NCBI RefSeq assembly: GCF_022539665.2
Contig: NC_081335.1
Coordinates: 5,580,001 to 5,644,000, forward strand
Direction of reading: 5' to 3'
DNA: 64,000 nucleotides
Origin: Daphnia carinata
Taxonomy: Eukaryota > Arthropoda > Branchiopoda > Diplostraca > Daphniidae
Every line of letters begins with the position of its first letter. The first letter of the stretch is position 1. The notes under the pieces are model-generated. The model saw only the letters and a list, made by a program, of their open reading frames with translations, was not told the origin of the DNA and did not search any database. Below are positions 55,081-64,000 of this stretch, piece by piece. Made by a program: the position numbers and the translations under genes.

Positions 55081-56272
55081 TGTCGGAAAATCCGACGTCC
55101 AACACTGTCCAAGGGGACGGTGAAGAGATAGACGAGTAGAAGCGGAGATGCGGGGCACTCGGAACCAGAGAGTCGGTTGCCGGGGTAAGTCCATCATGAG
55201 GCGGGAACTAACCAAGAAGTTCCCGGTGACGGTACGAGAAGTACCGGTAGACGGTAATAGATGGAATGTAAGCGGGACTTGATGCTATAAGTCCCGACGA
55301 TAGAAGTTGGAGACGCTTGACTATAATATTGAAATAACCGTACGTAGTTTACAGCTATGTAGGGCGGTCTCTGTCGAGCAAAGGCAGAAATGAATGTTAA
55401 AGACGCCCGATCTGGAGCCAGTTTTAGCCCAGAGGAAATGAATATTTAAAACCCATCGTGACTGGAGCCAGTTTTAGCCCAGAGGGAAGAGGTTGGTGCC
55501 GGAGGAGTAACCGACAGAGGGTCGGCCAAGGAGAGTTGGAGGTTGGAGGTCAGCGACAGTTCCTGAGGCTGAAACGGGTGACGGAACAACGGTGACATCT
55601 ACTCCAGCGTTGATATTTATGTTCGTGCTATTATATATATCAGTCAACGGTGTTTTGTAAATTGAGTATATAAAGGCCGGTTTTGGCCGAATATAATACA
55701 CACGAGTTTCACCGAAGCCCCCGGAGTCGGCTCTTCATTTCTGCTGGTAACTACTGTCAAGTTTCGCTTTTGTTATCACTTGTGTTGCTGCCCGTCGCAA
55801 CTGGCCGTCAATTTCTGCCCGGCCGTGACAAGCTGCTTCCGCCCGTCAGCCCTCTTCGTTCTGCCCGGCTCTTTTTCTCGACGGCTACAACGAAGCTGCT
55901 TTTGGGGGAAACCCTTGAAGCAATTCTCATCCGGATTGGATCATGTTTTTGCCGTCGCTTCACTTGAGGATCCATTCGACCCGGGGGCACTCGACGCCAA
56001 GGATCGCAAGTAATCTAGCGTTTTTGTTATTCGTGTCCGTCATATTGGCCGCGACCCGTCTCGGCATCGTTTTTTAGGTCGTTGACCTTAAGAGCAGTTG
56101 TCGGGCGTCGTTGCGGTCCAGTCCGTCAAGTCATCGTAGCACGGTTCCCCCTCCGGCTGCCCAGACGTATCGCGGCTATTGCATTGGGTTTCAGAGGACC
56201 CAATACCACTACTTTACGCTGAGCCGGCAGACACCGGCATTTGAGAATCGCCCGGCCAAGGGGCATTCCTCA
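55081..56272 (+). repeat. 5' LTR of the second young BEL element
   Basis: 1192 bp, starting TGTCGGAAAATCCGACGTCC and ending TCCTCA. The first 59 bp are also the end of the integrase coding frame in the 3' copy. A tandem pair of ctggagccagttttagccc sits near 55412 and 55461. Frames inside it (55015-55215, 55474-55701, 55683-55967) recur in the 3' LTR and are not independent genes. Confidence 0.93.
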
Positions 56273-57036
56273 AATTGGTCCTTCGAACAATAACAGAAAC
56301 GTCCGTACATTTCATAACAGTGTCGGACAGCATACATCAGCAGCACCAGCAGGCAGTGTACGCAAGATTCCAGCAACTCTTAGACTCAGAGGCTCGTGCT
56401 TACGAACTCTGGAAAGAGTTAGAACAGACCATCCCGAAAGGTGTGTTCAGGAGACTTCGCACCCCGGAGCCATTCCCTGAACAACGTGCCAAGAGATCCG
56501 TGGAGAAAAAGAGTCGGCCAAACCCTTACACACGACCGACCACTCCGACTTTGGACTCGCCAGCCCAGTTCTTAAACGAACAGGAGAGGGAACAGCTAGC
56601 TGCCCTCACCAAAGTTAAGGAGTCACACTCCTCGGCAATAGCAGCGGCACAAAAGGCAGCAGAACGGGCCGAGGAACACGCCAGATTCCTGCTGGAGACA
56701 AGTAAGCTGAGACGCGATAAGGAAGAGCTACAGAGAAGGGAGCAGTTATTGGAAAGAGCGCGCGGTGTCAAAGAGTTGCCGCCCGCCACATTCCAAGTAC
56801 CGGTCCCTCCACCGACCCCCACGGTGCTGAGCCAAGAAATAAGTGACCTCGCCGCTGGACCTTCAAAAGAGCCAACACAAGCGAAGAAAGCGAGGTCCAC
56901 ATCAGGAATACCAAAAAATTGGAAGAAATCTTCACCCGAAGAAAGGCTGAGCAGGCAACTATCTAAGCGACTAGCAAAAACAGGGATAGCTTCATCCTCC
57001 GAGGACGAAATCCTTAAGTCCCCAGTGCTTGTTTAA
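56245..57036 (+). CDS. Pre-gag open frame without ATG, conserved in two BEL copies
   Basis: The frame opens after a TGA at 56242-56244 and runs to TAA at 57034-57036 without a single ATG; 56275 is a TTG within the primer site. It encodes about 250 residues: VYARFQQLLDSEARAYELWK, VPKG-like TIPKGVFRRLRTPEPFPEQ, an Ala/Glu coiled coil (AAAQKAAERAEEHARFLLE, KEELQRREQLLERA), a Pro-rich part, and a Ser/acidic end SSSEDEILKSP. The decayed BEL at 44941-45720 keeps the same order and motifs, also without ATG. It shares the reading frame of the following gag-pol, separated by stop codons. Function is unknown. It could be a gag extension made by non-AUG initiation or by splicing from an upstream start. 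Confidence 0.6.
   Translation, partial: ESPGQGAFLKLVLRTITETSVHFITVSDSIHQQHQQAVYARFQQLLDSEARAYELWKELEQTIPKGVFRRLRTPEPFPEQRAKRSVEKKSRPNPYTRPTTPTLDSPAQFLNEQEREQLAALTKVKESHSSAIAAAQKAAERAEEHARFLLETSKLRRDKEELQRREQLLERARGVKELPPATFQVPVPPPTPTVLSQEISDLAAGPSKEPTQAKKARSTSGIPKNWKKSSPEERLSRQLSKRLAKTGIASSSEDEILKSPVLV
56276..56288 (+). other. Primer binding site, tRNA-Tyr type
   Basis: TGGTCCTTCGAAC matches the first 13 bases of the sites at 28940 and 45721 (minus), then diverges. It starts three bases after the LTR. Confidence 0.7.
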
Positions 57037-57091
57037 TATTTGTTGTACTGTTATAATTTGTTATCGGGAATAAACTATCTCTACTACTATC

Positions 57092-57133
57092 AAAAAAAAA
57101 AAAAAACTCTATCACTATCAAAAAAAAAAAAAA
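57092..57133 (+). repeat. Two adenine runs before the gag ATG
   Basis: A run of 15 A (57092-57106) and one of 14 A (57120-57133) are separated by ctctatcactatc; each is preceded by ctatc, so the second is probably a duplication of the first. The last A of the second run begins the ATG of gag. The homologous spot in the copy at 44861 has no such runs. Confidence 0.85.
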
Positions 57134-60100
57134 TGTCAGTTCCGTCAAGGAGAACGAGACAAGCGGTCACGGACCCAGAGGAGACGAGTATCGACGAAAG
57201 ATTGTCGATCGTCGAGGAGAAAGTAGAAAAAATATACAAGGCAGGCGACGGGTATCACTCTATGCTACACAAGAGAGTGGAGGTCGCGGAGAAAACGATC
57301 GAAAAGTTTATAACAGACATGGGAATAAAAATGAAGGCAATGGAGAAAAAGATAGAAGACATGGAGAATTTAGAGGAAAGATTGGCGGCAATATCAGAAT
57401 TGGTGAAAGAAATAGACGGGAGAAGTAATAAAGCGTTGAACTCTGCAGCGAAATTAATCGAGCAAGCGAAAGAAAGCTTTTCGATGAAGGAACAAATCCC
57501 GGAGATCGTGGAGGGAGTGAGAGCAGAAATAAGATCAATCGTGGAGAGAACGATCGAAGACAGCTTGCCCGGCCTAGAGGACAGTCCGATAAGACGACAA
57601 GAGCCTTTACGGGCTTCGTCAAGGGCTGACTCCCCACTAGGCACGCGGGAAGAGTTGCTTGAAGATCGGGCTTTGATAAAAAGGGAACTGAAAGACAGTA
57701 TTGCGTTGGCAGAAGCCGACGCTGAGAGTAGACAGAAATACATAGACAAGGCCGAAGCTCGATGGGTGGCCATCGTAGCGTTGAATGAAAAGCTTGCCGC
57801 AGTCTCTACGGCAGCCGAGAAGGCGAGTGACAGAGAAACAGAGGATAAACTGAGAGAAAGAATAAAAAAGTTAAGAGAGAAATACAAAAAGTGCGAAACC
57901 CAATCGCCAGTAACCAGAACAGCGCTGCCTCTACCGACGTTTAACGGAGAGATCACAGCGTGGAAAGGATGGAGAGCGATGTGGACGGCGTATGACGCCG
58001 ATCCAAGATTGACAGAGGCGGAAAAATTTCAATATCTGCGGACAAGCCTGAAAGGTAAGGCCGCAGAATTGATATCACATATACACTTTGATGAAAACCA
58101 ATATCAGGAAGCAATGCTGAAATTGGAAAAGAGATTCGGGGACACAGAAAAATTAAAAGCCCACTACGTAAACGAACTGAAAAGTCTCGTGGCCGTAAGA
58201 CTGGGAGACTCAGCAACGACCAGCCAGTTGAAGAGAATCTTTGACGGGTTGACAAATGCAAGAGCCGCCCTGACGAGCCTCAAAGTGGATATGGGCGGCT
58301 ATGGAGAATACATCGCAGGGGATGTGTTGAAGGCACTGCCTAAAGCCTTAACCTCGCGATGGTGGAGAGACAAATGGTTCGATGAGGATCAACCGACATT
58401 AGAAGCCATTCTCAAAGAGCTTGATCGAGAGATAAGGCTAAGAGAGATGGAGGAAGATCCTGTGAGCCAGCCGCAGAGCCCGAGAAGGGAGCCTCAAGAG
58501 AGGGGAGGTAGGATGACACCCTGTTGTTTTTGTCAGCAGAATCACATACACCACAGGTGTATGGTAAATACCCCGCAATTCAGACGAACGCTCTGCGAGC
58601 GAGAGAACCGTTGTTTGAAATGTCTCGGCAGATCGCATCGGACGGAACACTGCGTAGCCAGGGTCCCGTGTAGGAATTGCGGGAGTGTAGACCATAGCCC
58701 AGCGCTATGCCTGTCAAGACAAAGACAATACGGGCCAGTCAGATCACAGTCCCCGCAAAGGCCGATGAACAGATCGGTAACGATAGATACCAACGTGAAT
58801 TGTGCGCAGGCAACCTCGATCGGACTGCCCACGTTCACGGCGGTATTACAAGGAAAAAATAACAGAAAAATAAAAGTGCTAGGTCTGATAGATTCGGGGA
58901 GCGAGAAAACGTTCATCCGACAGAGTCTGATCAGACGATTAAAAGCGGACGAAGAAGACGAAGGAGAGATAAGAGTGAACACGTTTGGGTCAGACCAAGC
59001 GGAAAGATCGGTGCTAAAGACCTATAGCATATGGATGGTTCCCGAAAGACAGGGAAAAATAAAAATTAAAGCTACGGCGATAAAATATGTGGCGAAAGCA
59101 ACCCCTAAGGTCCGGTCAAAATTAGTGGAGATTTTGACGAAACAGGGGGAGAAGGTCGCGGACGAAAGACATTTGAGACCAGACAATAAAACAGAGTTTG
59201 ACATGATAATAGGGTGCGACTATTATTGGCAAATTCTAAAACACCAGACAAAACAGGGTCCAGACGACTCAGTGGCATGTGCCAGTAAGCTGGGGTGGAT
59301 TATTTTTGGAGCACCCTCAGCAGGAAATCCGAGAGAAGTGTCGGCAAACATTGTTACACAGGCCGACGGAAAGAAAGCGATGGTAGATTTCAAGGAATTC
59401 TGGGCCTTGGAACACATGGGAGTTACGCCCCAAGAGTTAGAGGACCCGGGGTTCCTGAAAAATTATCAGGAGACCATAAAGAAAGATCAGACGGGCAGAT
59501 ATGAGATTCTGTTCCCGTTTAAAAATAACAGAAGGTCGATGGAGACCAACAGAAACATAGCTTCGATAAGATTGACGGGGCTGTTGAAAAAAATGAAACG
59601 GGAGGACAGAATGGCCTACCACGAAGTTTTTCAACAGTACCTCGAGGAAGGCTACATAGAGGTAGCTGATAAAAATTACACAGGGGCATGTACGTATTTA
59701 CCGCACAGACCGGTGATAAAAACAGAGGCGGCAACCCCCAAGATCAGACCGGTGTTTGACGGTTCGGCCCACCAACAGAATAGGCCTAGCCTGAACGATC
59801 TGTTGGAGACCGGGCCGAACCTAAACCCGGAGCTCTTGGCGGTGCTGCTCAGATTCAGGCAGAACGAGATAGCGTGGATGGCGGACATCACGCAAGCATT
59901 CCTACAGATAGGAATACAGAAAGAACACGGACAGATAGTCCGATTCCTATGGATAAAAGACCCGAAAGATGATAACTCGGAATGGATAGAATACAGGTGG
60001 AAGAGAGTACCTTTTGGACTCTCGAGTAGCCCATTCATCTTACGAGCAGTTATACTAAAATGCTTGGATGAGCATAAAGATGAATACCCAGAGCTGGTGG

Positions 60101-60696
60101 GAAAACTGGGCGCGCAGTTATATGTGGACGATTGGTTGGGGGGAGCGAGTAGCATTCCCCAAGCAATCGAAGCGATAACGCAAGCCCAGAAAATATTTAG
60201 TTCGGCCAAAATGGAGCTTCGAAAGTGGACGACAAACAGTGTGGCACTGAGAGAACAGTTGCACGCGTTACAGTTCCAAAAAGGGGAAATAACGATGGGA
60301 GACAGTACAGAGAAAGCAGTCAAAGCACTGGGAGTCACATGGGATCCGGAGACGGACTCATTTCGATTCAAGCCAGAAAAAATTATAGAAGAGGCCGAAG
60401 AGATGAGCAAGAGGCCGACGAAAAGGAAGTTGTCTAGCCTTGCGCTGAAAGTCTTCGACCCGCTGGGATTAATATCGCCGGTAACGGTGGTAGCGAAGAT
60501 TATCATGCAGAAGGTCTGGATAGACAAGACAGGCTGGGATGAACCAGTGTCGGCAAGCATAATGCCACACTGGGAGACGTTCATTAAAAGTTTGTCGGAC
60601 CTCAAGAACACAAAGCTGGGACGGTGGACTGGAGAGATCCGTTCACCGAGACTACACTTGTTTTTTGCGACGCGAGTGACGACGCATACAGTGTAG
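57133..60696 (+). CDS. BEL gag-protease-reverse transcriptase polyprotein
   Basis: ATG at 57133 (MSVPSRRTRQ) agrees with the gag start in the copy at 44861. Residue numbers are from this ATG. Residues 1-240 are coiled coil. The gag domain follows at about 255-430 (TALPLPTFNGEITAWKGWRA). Zinc-binding Cys/His groups lie at about 460-535 (CCFCQQNHIHHRC, CLKCLGRSHRTEHC, CRNCGSVDHSPALC). Protease has VLGLIDSGSEKTFI at about 580. Reverse transcriptase has IRPVFDGSAHQQNRPSLND, AWMADITQAFLQIGI, VPFGLSSSPFIL and LYVDDWLGGASS at about 995-1010. The frame is uninterrupted to early RNase H, where authentic sequence moves to another frame near 60640; the last 15 or so codons are out-of-frame. Confidence 0.92.
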   Translation: MSVPSRRTRQAVTDPEETSIDERLSIVEEKVEKIYKAGDGYHSMLHKRVEVAEKTIEKFITDMGIKMKAMEKKIEDMENLEERLAAISELVKEIDGRSNKALNSAAKLIEQAKESFSMKEQIPEIVEGVRAEIRSIVERTIEDSLPGLEDSPIRRQEPLRASSRADSPLGTREELLEDRALIKRELKDSIALAEADAESRQKYIDKAEARWVAIVALNEKLAAVSTAAEKASDRETEDKLRERIKKLREKYKKCETQSPVTRTALPLPTFNGEITAWKGWRAMWTAYDADPRLTEAEKFQYLRTSLKGKAAELISHIHFDENQYQEAMLKLEKRFGDTEKLKAHYVNELKSLVAVRLGDSATTSQLKRIFDGLTNARAALTSLKVDMGGYGEYIAGDVLKALPKALTSRWWRDKWFDEDQPTLEAILKELDREIRLREMEEDPVSQPQSPRREPQERGGRMTPCCFCQQNHIHHRCMVNTPQFRRTLCERENRCLKCLGRSHRTEHCVARVPCRNCGSVDHSPALCLSRQRQYGPVRSQSPQRPMNRSVTIDTNVNCAQATSIGLPTFTAVLQGKNNRKIKVLGLIDSGSEKTFIRQSLIRRLKADEEDEGEIRVNTFGSDQAERSVLKTYSIWMVPERQGKIKIKATAIKYVAKATPKVRSKLVEILTKQGEKVADERHLRPDNKTEFDMIIGCDYYWQILKHQTKQGPDDSVACASKLGWIIFGAPSAGNPREVSANIVTQADGKKAMVDFKEFWALEHMGVTPQELEDPGFLKNYQETIKKDQTGRYEILFPFKNNRRSMETNRNIASIRLTGLLKKMKREDRMAYHEVFQQYLEEGYIEVADKNYTGACTYLPHRPVIKTEAATPKIRPVFDGSAHQQNRPSLNDLLETGPNLNPELLAVLLRFRQNEIAWMADITQAFLQIGIQKEHGQIVRFLWIKDPKDDNSEWIEYRWKRVPFGLSSSPFILRAVILKCLDEHKDEYPELVGKLGAQLYVDDWLGGASSIPQAIEAITQAQKIFSSAKMELRKWTTNSVALREQLHALQFQKGEITMGDSTEKAVKALGVTWDPETDSFRFKPEKIIEEAEEMSKRPTKRKLSSLALKVFDPLGLISPVTVVAKIIMQKVWIDKTGWDEPVSASIMPHWETFIKSLSDLKNTKLGRWTGEIRSPRLHLFFATRVTTHTV

Positions 60697-61193
60697 CCGC
60701 ATATCTGGAGAACGGAGAAGATACAAAGCTGTTATGCAGCAAAACCCGGATAGCACCGGGCCCCAAAAAATCAGTGTTGACCCCCAGACTGGAGCTGCTC
60801 AGTAATCTGCTGGCAGTCAGACTGGGGGAATACATTGAAAAGTCTCTGGGACGGTCGTTTGAGAAAACACTGTGGACGGACTCGGCGATAGCCTACTGGT
60901 GGATGAAAGGCGAATCGGGCCGTTGGAAACAGTTCGTCCACAACCGGGTGACAGAAATCAGGGAGAAGATCGACATAGAGTCGATAAGGCCCTGTCCGGG
61001 AGTTCAGAACCCGGCAGATATAGCATCGAGAGGGGCTTCAGTGAGCCAGCTGAACCATAAGAAGGATTGGTGGTCAGGCCCAGAGTGGCTGAACAAAAAA
61101 GAGAATTGGCCGAAGAATCCAGCCCAAATGGAGCAGGATTGTACAGAAGAAATCAAGAAAGAGGAAAAAAATGAAAGAAATAACACAATGTAG
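60624..61193 (+). CDS. BEL RNase H segment in a shifted frame
   Basis: Continues pol after the frame change near 60640. RNase H cleaves RNA in the RNA-DNA hybrid. TLVFCDASDDAYSVAAYL gives the first catalytic Asp, LTPRLELLSNLLAVRLGEYI the Glu-bearing helix, and LWTDSAIAYWW the next Asp; QNPADIASRGASV is the conserved C-terminal block. The frame has no ATG at its true start. It ends at 61191-61193, and pol continues in a third frame after a run of seven A at 61164-61170. Confidence 0.88.
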   Translation: MDWRDPFTETTLVFCDASDDAYSVAAYLENGEDTKLLCSKTRIAPGPKKSVLTPRLELLSNLLAVRLGEYIEKSLGRSFEKTLWTDSAIAYWWMKGESGRWKQFVHNRVTEIREKIDIESIRPCPGVQNPADIASRGASVSQLNHKKDWWSGPEWLNKKENWPKNPAQMEQDCTEEIKKEEKNERNNTM

Positions 61194-62901
61194 TGTTTCG
61201 ATGTCAAAGGAAAAAGAGTGGTACGAGAACTATAGTTCGTTGCGTACGATAATCAGAATCTGGGCGACAGTGAAGAGAGCGGTGAAGAGGTTTAAGGGAC
61301 AACCGAATCCCGAGACACCGCTGGCGGAAGTGTCGGGTGGCGCCGACAAGAAACAGTTCAACATCCTCGCAGCAGAAGAGGTAGAACAAGCGGAGTTAGA
61401 TCTATGGCGAAAGATGCAAAATGACGCATACAAAGATGAAAGGGAAGCCATAAAAGAGAAAAAACCCTGGAAAAATGATAAGTTGAGAAAGCTGGGATTG
61501 GCCTGGGACGAAAGAAACAGGCTAATCAGGTGTTACGGCCGCCAAGAAAACTGGTTGCGGCTTAACGGTAGAGAGGCGGTAATCCTGTTGCCAGAAAACC
61601 ACTATTTGACGGGCAAACTCATAGAGCAGACGCACGAACGGTTGCTGCACACTGGAGTAAGCACGACGATGGTGGAGGTACGGCGAACGTTTTGGATTCC
61701 AAGACTAAGGCAAACGATCAAGAAAGAATTGAAAAGGTGCATGAAATGTCACAAATTAGATTCGAGACCGTTCAACGAAGTCCCGGCTCCACTACCGGTA
61801 GATCGACTACAAATGGCGAACCCGTTTAATGTAACGGGGATAGACTTTGCGGGACCATTCCCGATAAAACTGACGGCAAGAGGTGGACAAGCGAAGGCCT
61901 ACATTTGTTTGTTCACGTGTGCGGTAACAAGAGCCGTGCATTTAGAAATGACCACAGACATGGAGACGACATCCTGTATTTTTGCACTGAGAAGGTTTTT
62001 TGCAAGAAGAGGGGTGCCGAAAGCCATGTATTCAGATAACGCGAAATCATTCACACAAGCCGCGAAATACCTGAGAGCGGCGTACAAAAGTGAGAAGGTG
62101 TATAATACACTGGTGGACCTAAATGTCAAGTGGAGATTCTCCCCGAGCTTGGCCCCTTGGTGGGGCGGGTTCTGGGAGCGAATGGTCCAGACAGTGAAGA
62201 GACTATTATACAAGACGTATGGGAACGAGTGTCTGGAATATGACCTGTTCCAAACGGTGTTAACCGAGATTGAAGATACGATAAACACGAGGCCATTAAC
62301 GTATGTCTCTGACGACGATAATGAACCTCTAACGCCGAAGCATTTGATCACAGGCTATAGACAAAATCAAAAACACCCGGTAGACGAGGAGGAGAGAGAA
62401 TATTCAGACAGAATACCTCTAACCAAGCGGGAGAGAATTAGAAGAAACCTGCTAGCAAATTGGTGGGGAGATTTCTATAAAGAATATGTGGCAGACCTCG
62501 AGAAGTTCCACTGTCCAACGCCGGGTAGAACAAAACAAGTTGAGGTTGGACAAGTGGTGCTGATACACGACGAGAAATACAAGAGAACAAAATGGAAAGT
62601 AGGAAGAGTGGCCAAATTATACCCAGGCTCAGACAACAAATTCAGGAAGGTGGCAGTATTAATTGCAGATAAAGTTTCAGGGAAAGGGTCAAGACCCATA
62701 TACCGGGACATTAAGTGTCTCTACCCGTTAGAGTTACACGCGGGGACGATAGACGATGACCATCAAAATACTTCACCGTTCCAAGACACTGAAGACTTGG
62801 ACAGTTCGGACTCTGAGTTGGACGAGGGTCCAACGGGGGGAGTGTCGGAAAATCCGACGTCCAACACTGTCCAAGGGGACGGTGAAGAGATAGACGAGTA
62901 G
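61171..62901 (+). CDS. BEL integrase, reading into the 3' LTR
   Basis: A 576-codon frame for the enzyme that inserts the cDNA. The HHCC zinc domain is at about residues 150-195 (LTGKLIEQTHERLLHTG, RCMKCHKL). The catalytic core has VTGIDFAGPFPI, VTRAVHLEMT, KAMYSDNAKSF and WRFSPSLAPWWGGFWERMV; the spacing fits D, D and E. The C-terminal domain has EVGQVVLIHDE and TKWKVGRVAKLYPG. The last 20 residues (from VSENPTSN) are encoded by the 3' LTR, which starts at 62843; the polypurine tract acggggggag is also inside the coding frame. ATG at 61171 is only a convenient start, since the frame is probably joined to RNase H. Confidence 0.92.
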   Translation: MKEITQCSVSMSKEKEWYENYSSLRTIIRIWATVKRAVKRFKGQPNPETPLAEVSGGADKKQFNILAAEEVEQAELDLWRKMQNDAYKDEREAIKEKKPWKNDKLRKLGLAWDERNRLIRCYGRQENWLRLNGREAVILLPENHYLTGKLIEQTHERLLHTGVSTTMVEVRRTFWIPRLRQTIKKELKRCMKCHKLDSRPFNEVPAPLPVDRLQMANPFNVTGIDFAGPFPIKLTARGGQAKAYICLFTCAVTRAVHLEMTTDMETTSCIFALRRFFARRGVPKAMYSDNAKSFTQAAKYLRAAYKSEKVYNTLVDLNVKWRFSPSLAPWWGGFWERMVQTVKRLLYKTYGNECLEYDLFQTVLTEIEDTINTRPLTYVSDDDNEPLTPKHLITGYRQNQKHPVDEEEREYSDRIPLTKRERIRRNLLANWWGDFYKEYVADLEKFHCPTPGRTKQVEVGQVVLIHDEKYKRTKWKVGRVAKLYPGSDNKFRKVAVLIADKVSGKGSRPIYRDIKCLYPLELHAGTIDDDHQNTSPFQDTEDLDSSDSELDEGPTGGVSENPTSNTVQGDGEEIDE

Positions 62902-64000
62902 AAGCAGAGATGCGGGGCACTCGGAACCAGAGAGTCGGTTGCCGGGGTAAGTCCATCATGAGGCGGGAACTAACCAAGAAGTTCCCGGTGACGGTACGAG
63001 AAGTACCGGTAGACGGTAATAGATGGAATGTAAGCGGGACTTGATGCTATAAGTCCCGACGATAGAAGTTGGAGACGCTTGACTATAATATTGAAATAAC
63101 CGTACGTAGTTTACAGCTATGTAGGGCGGTCTCTGTCGAGCAAAGGCAGAAATGAATGTTAAAGACGCCCGATCTGGAGCCAGTTTTAGCCCAGAGGAAA
63201 TGAATATTTAAAACCCATCGTGACTGGAGCCAGTTTTAGCCCAGAGGGAAGAGGTTGGTGCCGGAGGAGTAACCGACAGAGGGTCGGCCAAGGAGAGTTG
63301 GAGGTTGGAGGTCAGCGACAGTTCCTGAGGCTGAAACGGGTGACGGAACAACGGTGACATCTACTCCAGCGTTGATATTTATGTTCGTGCTATTATATAT
63401 ATCAGTTAACGGTGTTTTGTAAATTGAGTATATAAAGGCCGGTTTTGGCCGAATATAATACACACGAGTTTCACCGAAGCCCCCGGAGTCGGCTCTTCAT
63501 TTCTGCTGGTAACTACTGTCAAGTTTCGCTTTTGTTATCACTTGTGTTGCTGCCCGTCGCAACTGGCCGTCAATTTCTGCCCGGCCGTGACAAGCTGCTT
63601 CCGCCCGTCAGCCCTCTTCGTTCTGCCCGGCTCTTTTTCTCGACGGCTACAACGAAGCTGCTTTTGGGGGAAACCCTTGAAGCAATTCTCATCCGGATTG
63701 GATCATGTTTTTGCCGTCGCTTCACTTGAGGATCCATTCGACCCGGGGGCACTCGACGCCAAGGATCGCAAGTAATCTAGCGTTTTTGTTATTCGTGTCC
63801 GTCATATTGGCCGCGACCCGTCTCGGCATCGTTTTTTAGGTCGTTGACCTTAAGAGCAGTTGTCGGGCGTCGTTGCGGTCCAGTCCGTCAAGTCATCGTA
63901 GCACGGTTCCCCCTCCGGCTGCCCAGACGTATCGCGGCTATTGCATTGGGTTTCAGAGGACCCAATACCACTACTTTACGCTGAGCCGGCAGACTCCGGC
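62843..64000 (+). repeat. 3' LTR of the second young BEL element, cut by the window end
   Basis: Matches 55081-56238 with three differences that I could see (agaagcagag for agaagcggag, cagttaacgg for cagtcaacgg, cagactccgg for cagacaccgg). Confidence 0.93.

Larger units (their letters stand above)
55081..64000 (+). mobile_element. Young BEL/Pao retrotransposon with pre-gag module, continues past the window
   Basis: The 5' LTR is 55081-56272; the 3' LTR begins at 62843 and is cut by the window end after 1158 bp. Over the shared length I count three differences, so insertion was recent. It contains a primer site, a pre-gag coding module, a gag-pol frame, an RNase H frame and an integrase frame. 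The 3' target duplication lies outside the window, so duplication cannot be tested. Confidence 0.93.

Noticed and set aside
55015-56293. Several frames of 60-94 codons inside the LTR, repeated at 62711-63775
   Set aside because: They are duplicated because the LTR is duplicated, lie on both strands, and show no domain.
60624-61193. Independent RNase H gene
   Set aside because: It is continuous with the BEL pol order, has no ATG at its true start, and only frame changes separate it from its neighbours.

Overview
This is eukaryotic DNA. Coding sequence is split by short GT-AG introns (62 to 281 nt in the best model), there are no operons or prokaryotic signals, and most recognisable coding sequence belongs to eukaryotic transposable elements. 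Small introns, a YEATS2 gene and several BEL/Pao lineages point to an arthropod. A branchiopod crustacean such as Daphnia would fit, but that is inference and no species marker is visible.

One host gene can be modelled with confidence: a YEATS2-like gene on the minus strand (2904-6151), six exons, 888 codons, with a complete YEATS acyl-lysine reader domain assembled across three exons and both junctions. A spliced RING-finger fragment (12396-12959) may be a second gene. A MULE-type transposase gene with introns (28190-35640) is broken by a nonsense codon and by a retrotransposon.

Layout, left to right: a decayed Tc1-like transposase running into Glu/Ala/Lys repeat DNA (172-1869); YEATS2 (2904-6151); a 2.2 kb foldback about 250 bp upstream of YEATS2 (6400-8569); a second foldback with a tRNA-like promoter sequence in each arm (10677-11776); a RING exon pair; a 31-bp minisatellite (13682-13890); a minus-strand BEL element with 5-bp target duplication (15144-22330); a 439-bp hAT-type MITE with 8-bp target duplication (23886-24324); a Tigger/pogo element with TA target duplication (24992-27466); a young BEL element (28624-34940) inside the MULE gene; a LINE (39060-41895); a decayed minus-strand BEL (41905-46828) whose 5' LTR interrupts another LINE copy; a decayed Ty3/Gypsy element (49387-52934); and a second young BEL element (55081 to past the window end).

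The retrotransposons follow family logic: LTR, tRNA primer site, gag with zinc knuckles, protease, reverse transcriptase, RNase H, integrase, LTR. Three of the four BEL elements have a primer site matching the 3' end of tRNA-Tyr and one resembles tRNA-Phe. The two BEL elements at 41.9-46.8 kb and 55.1-64 kb share an unusual coding module before gag that has no ATG in either copy. Several frame breaks fall on homopolymer runs, so assembly error should be excluded before calling every element dead.
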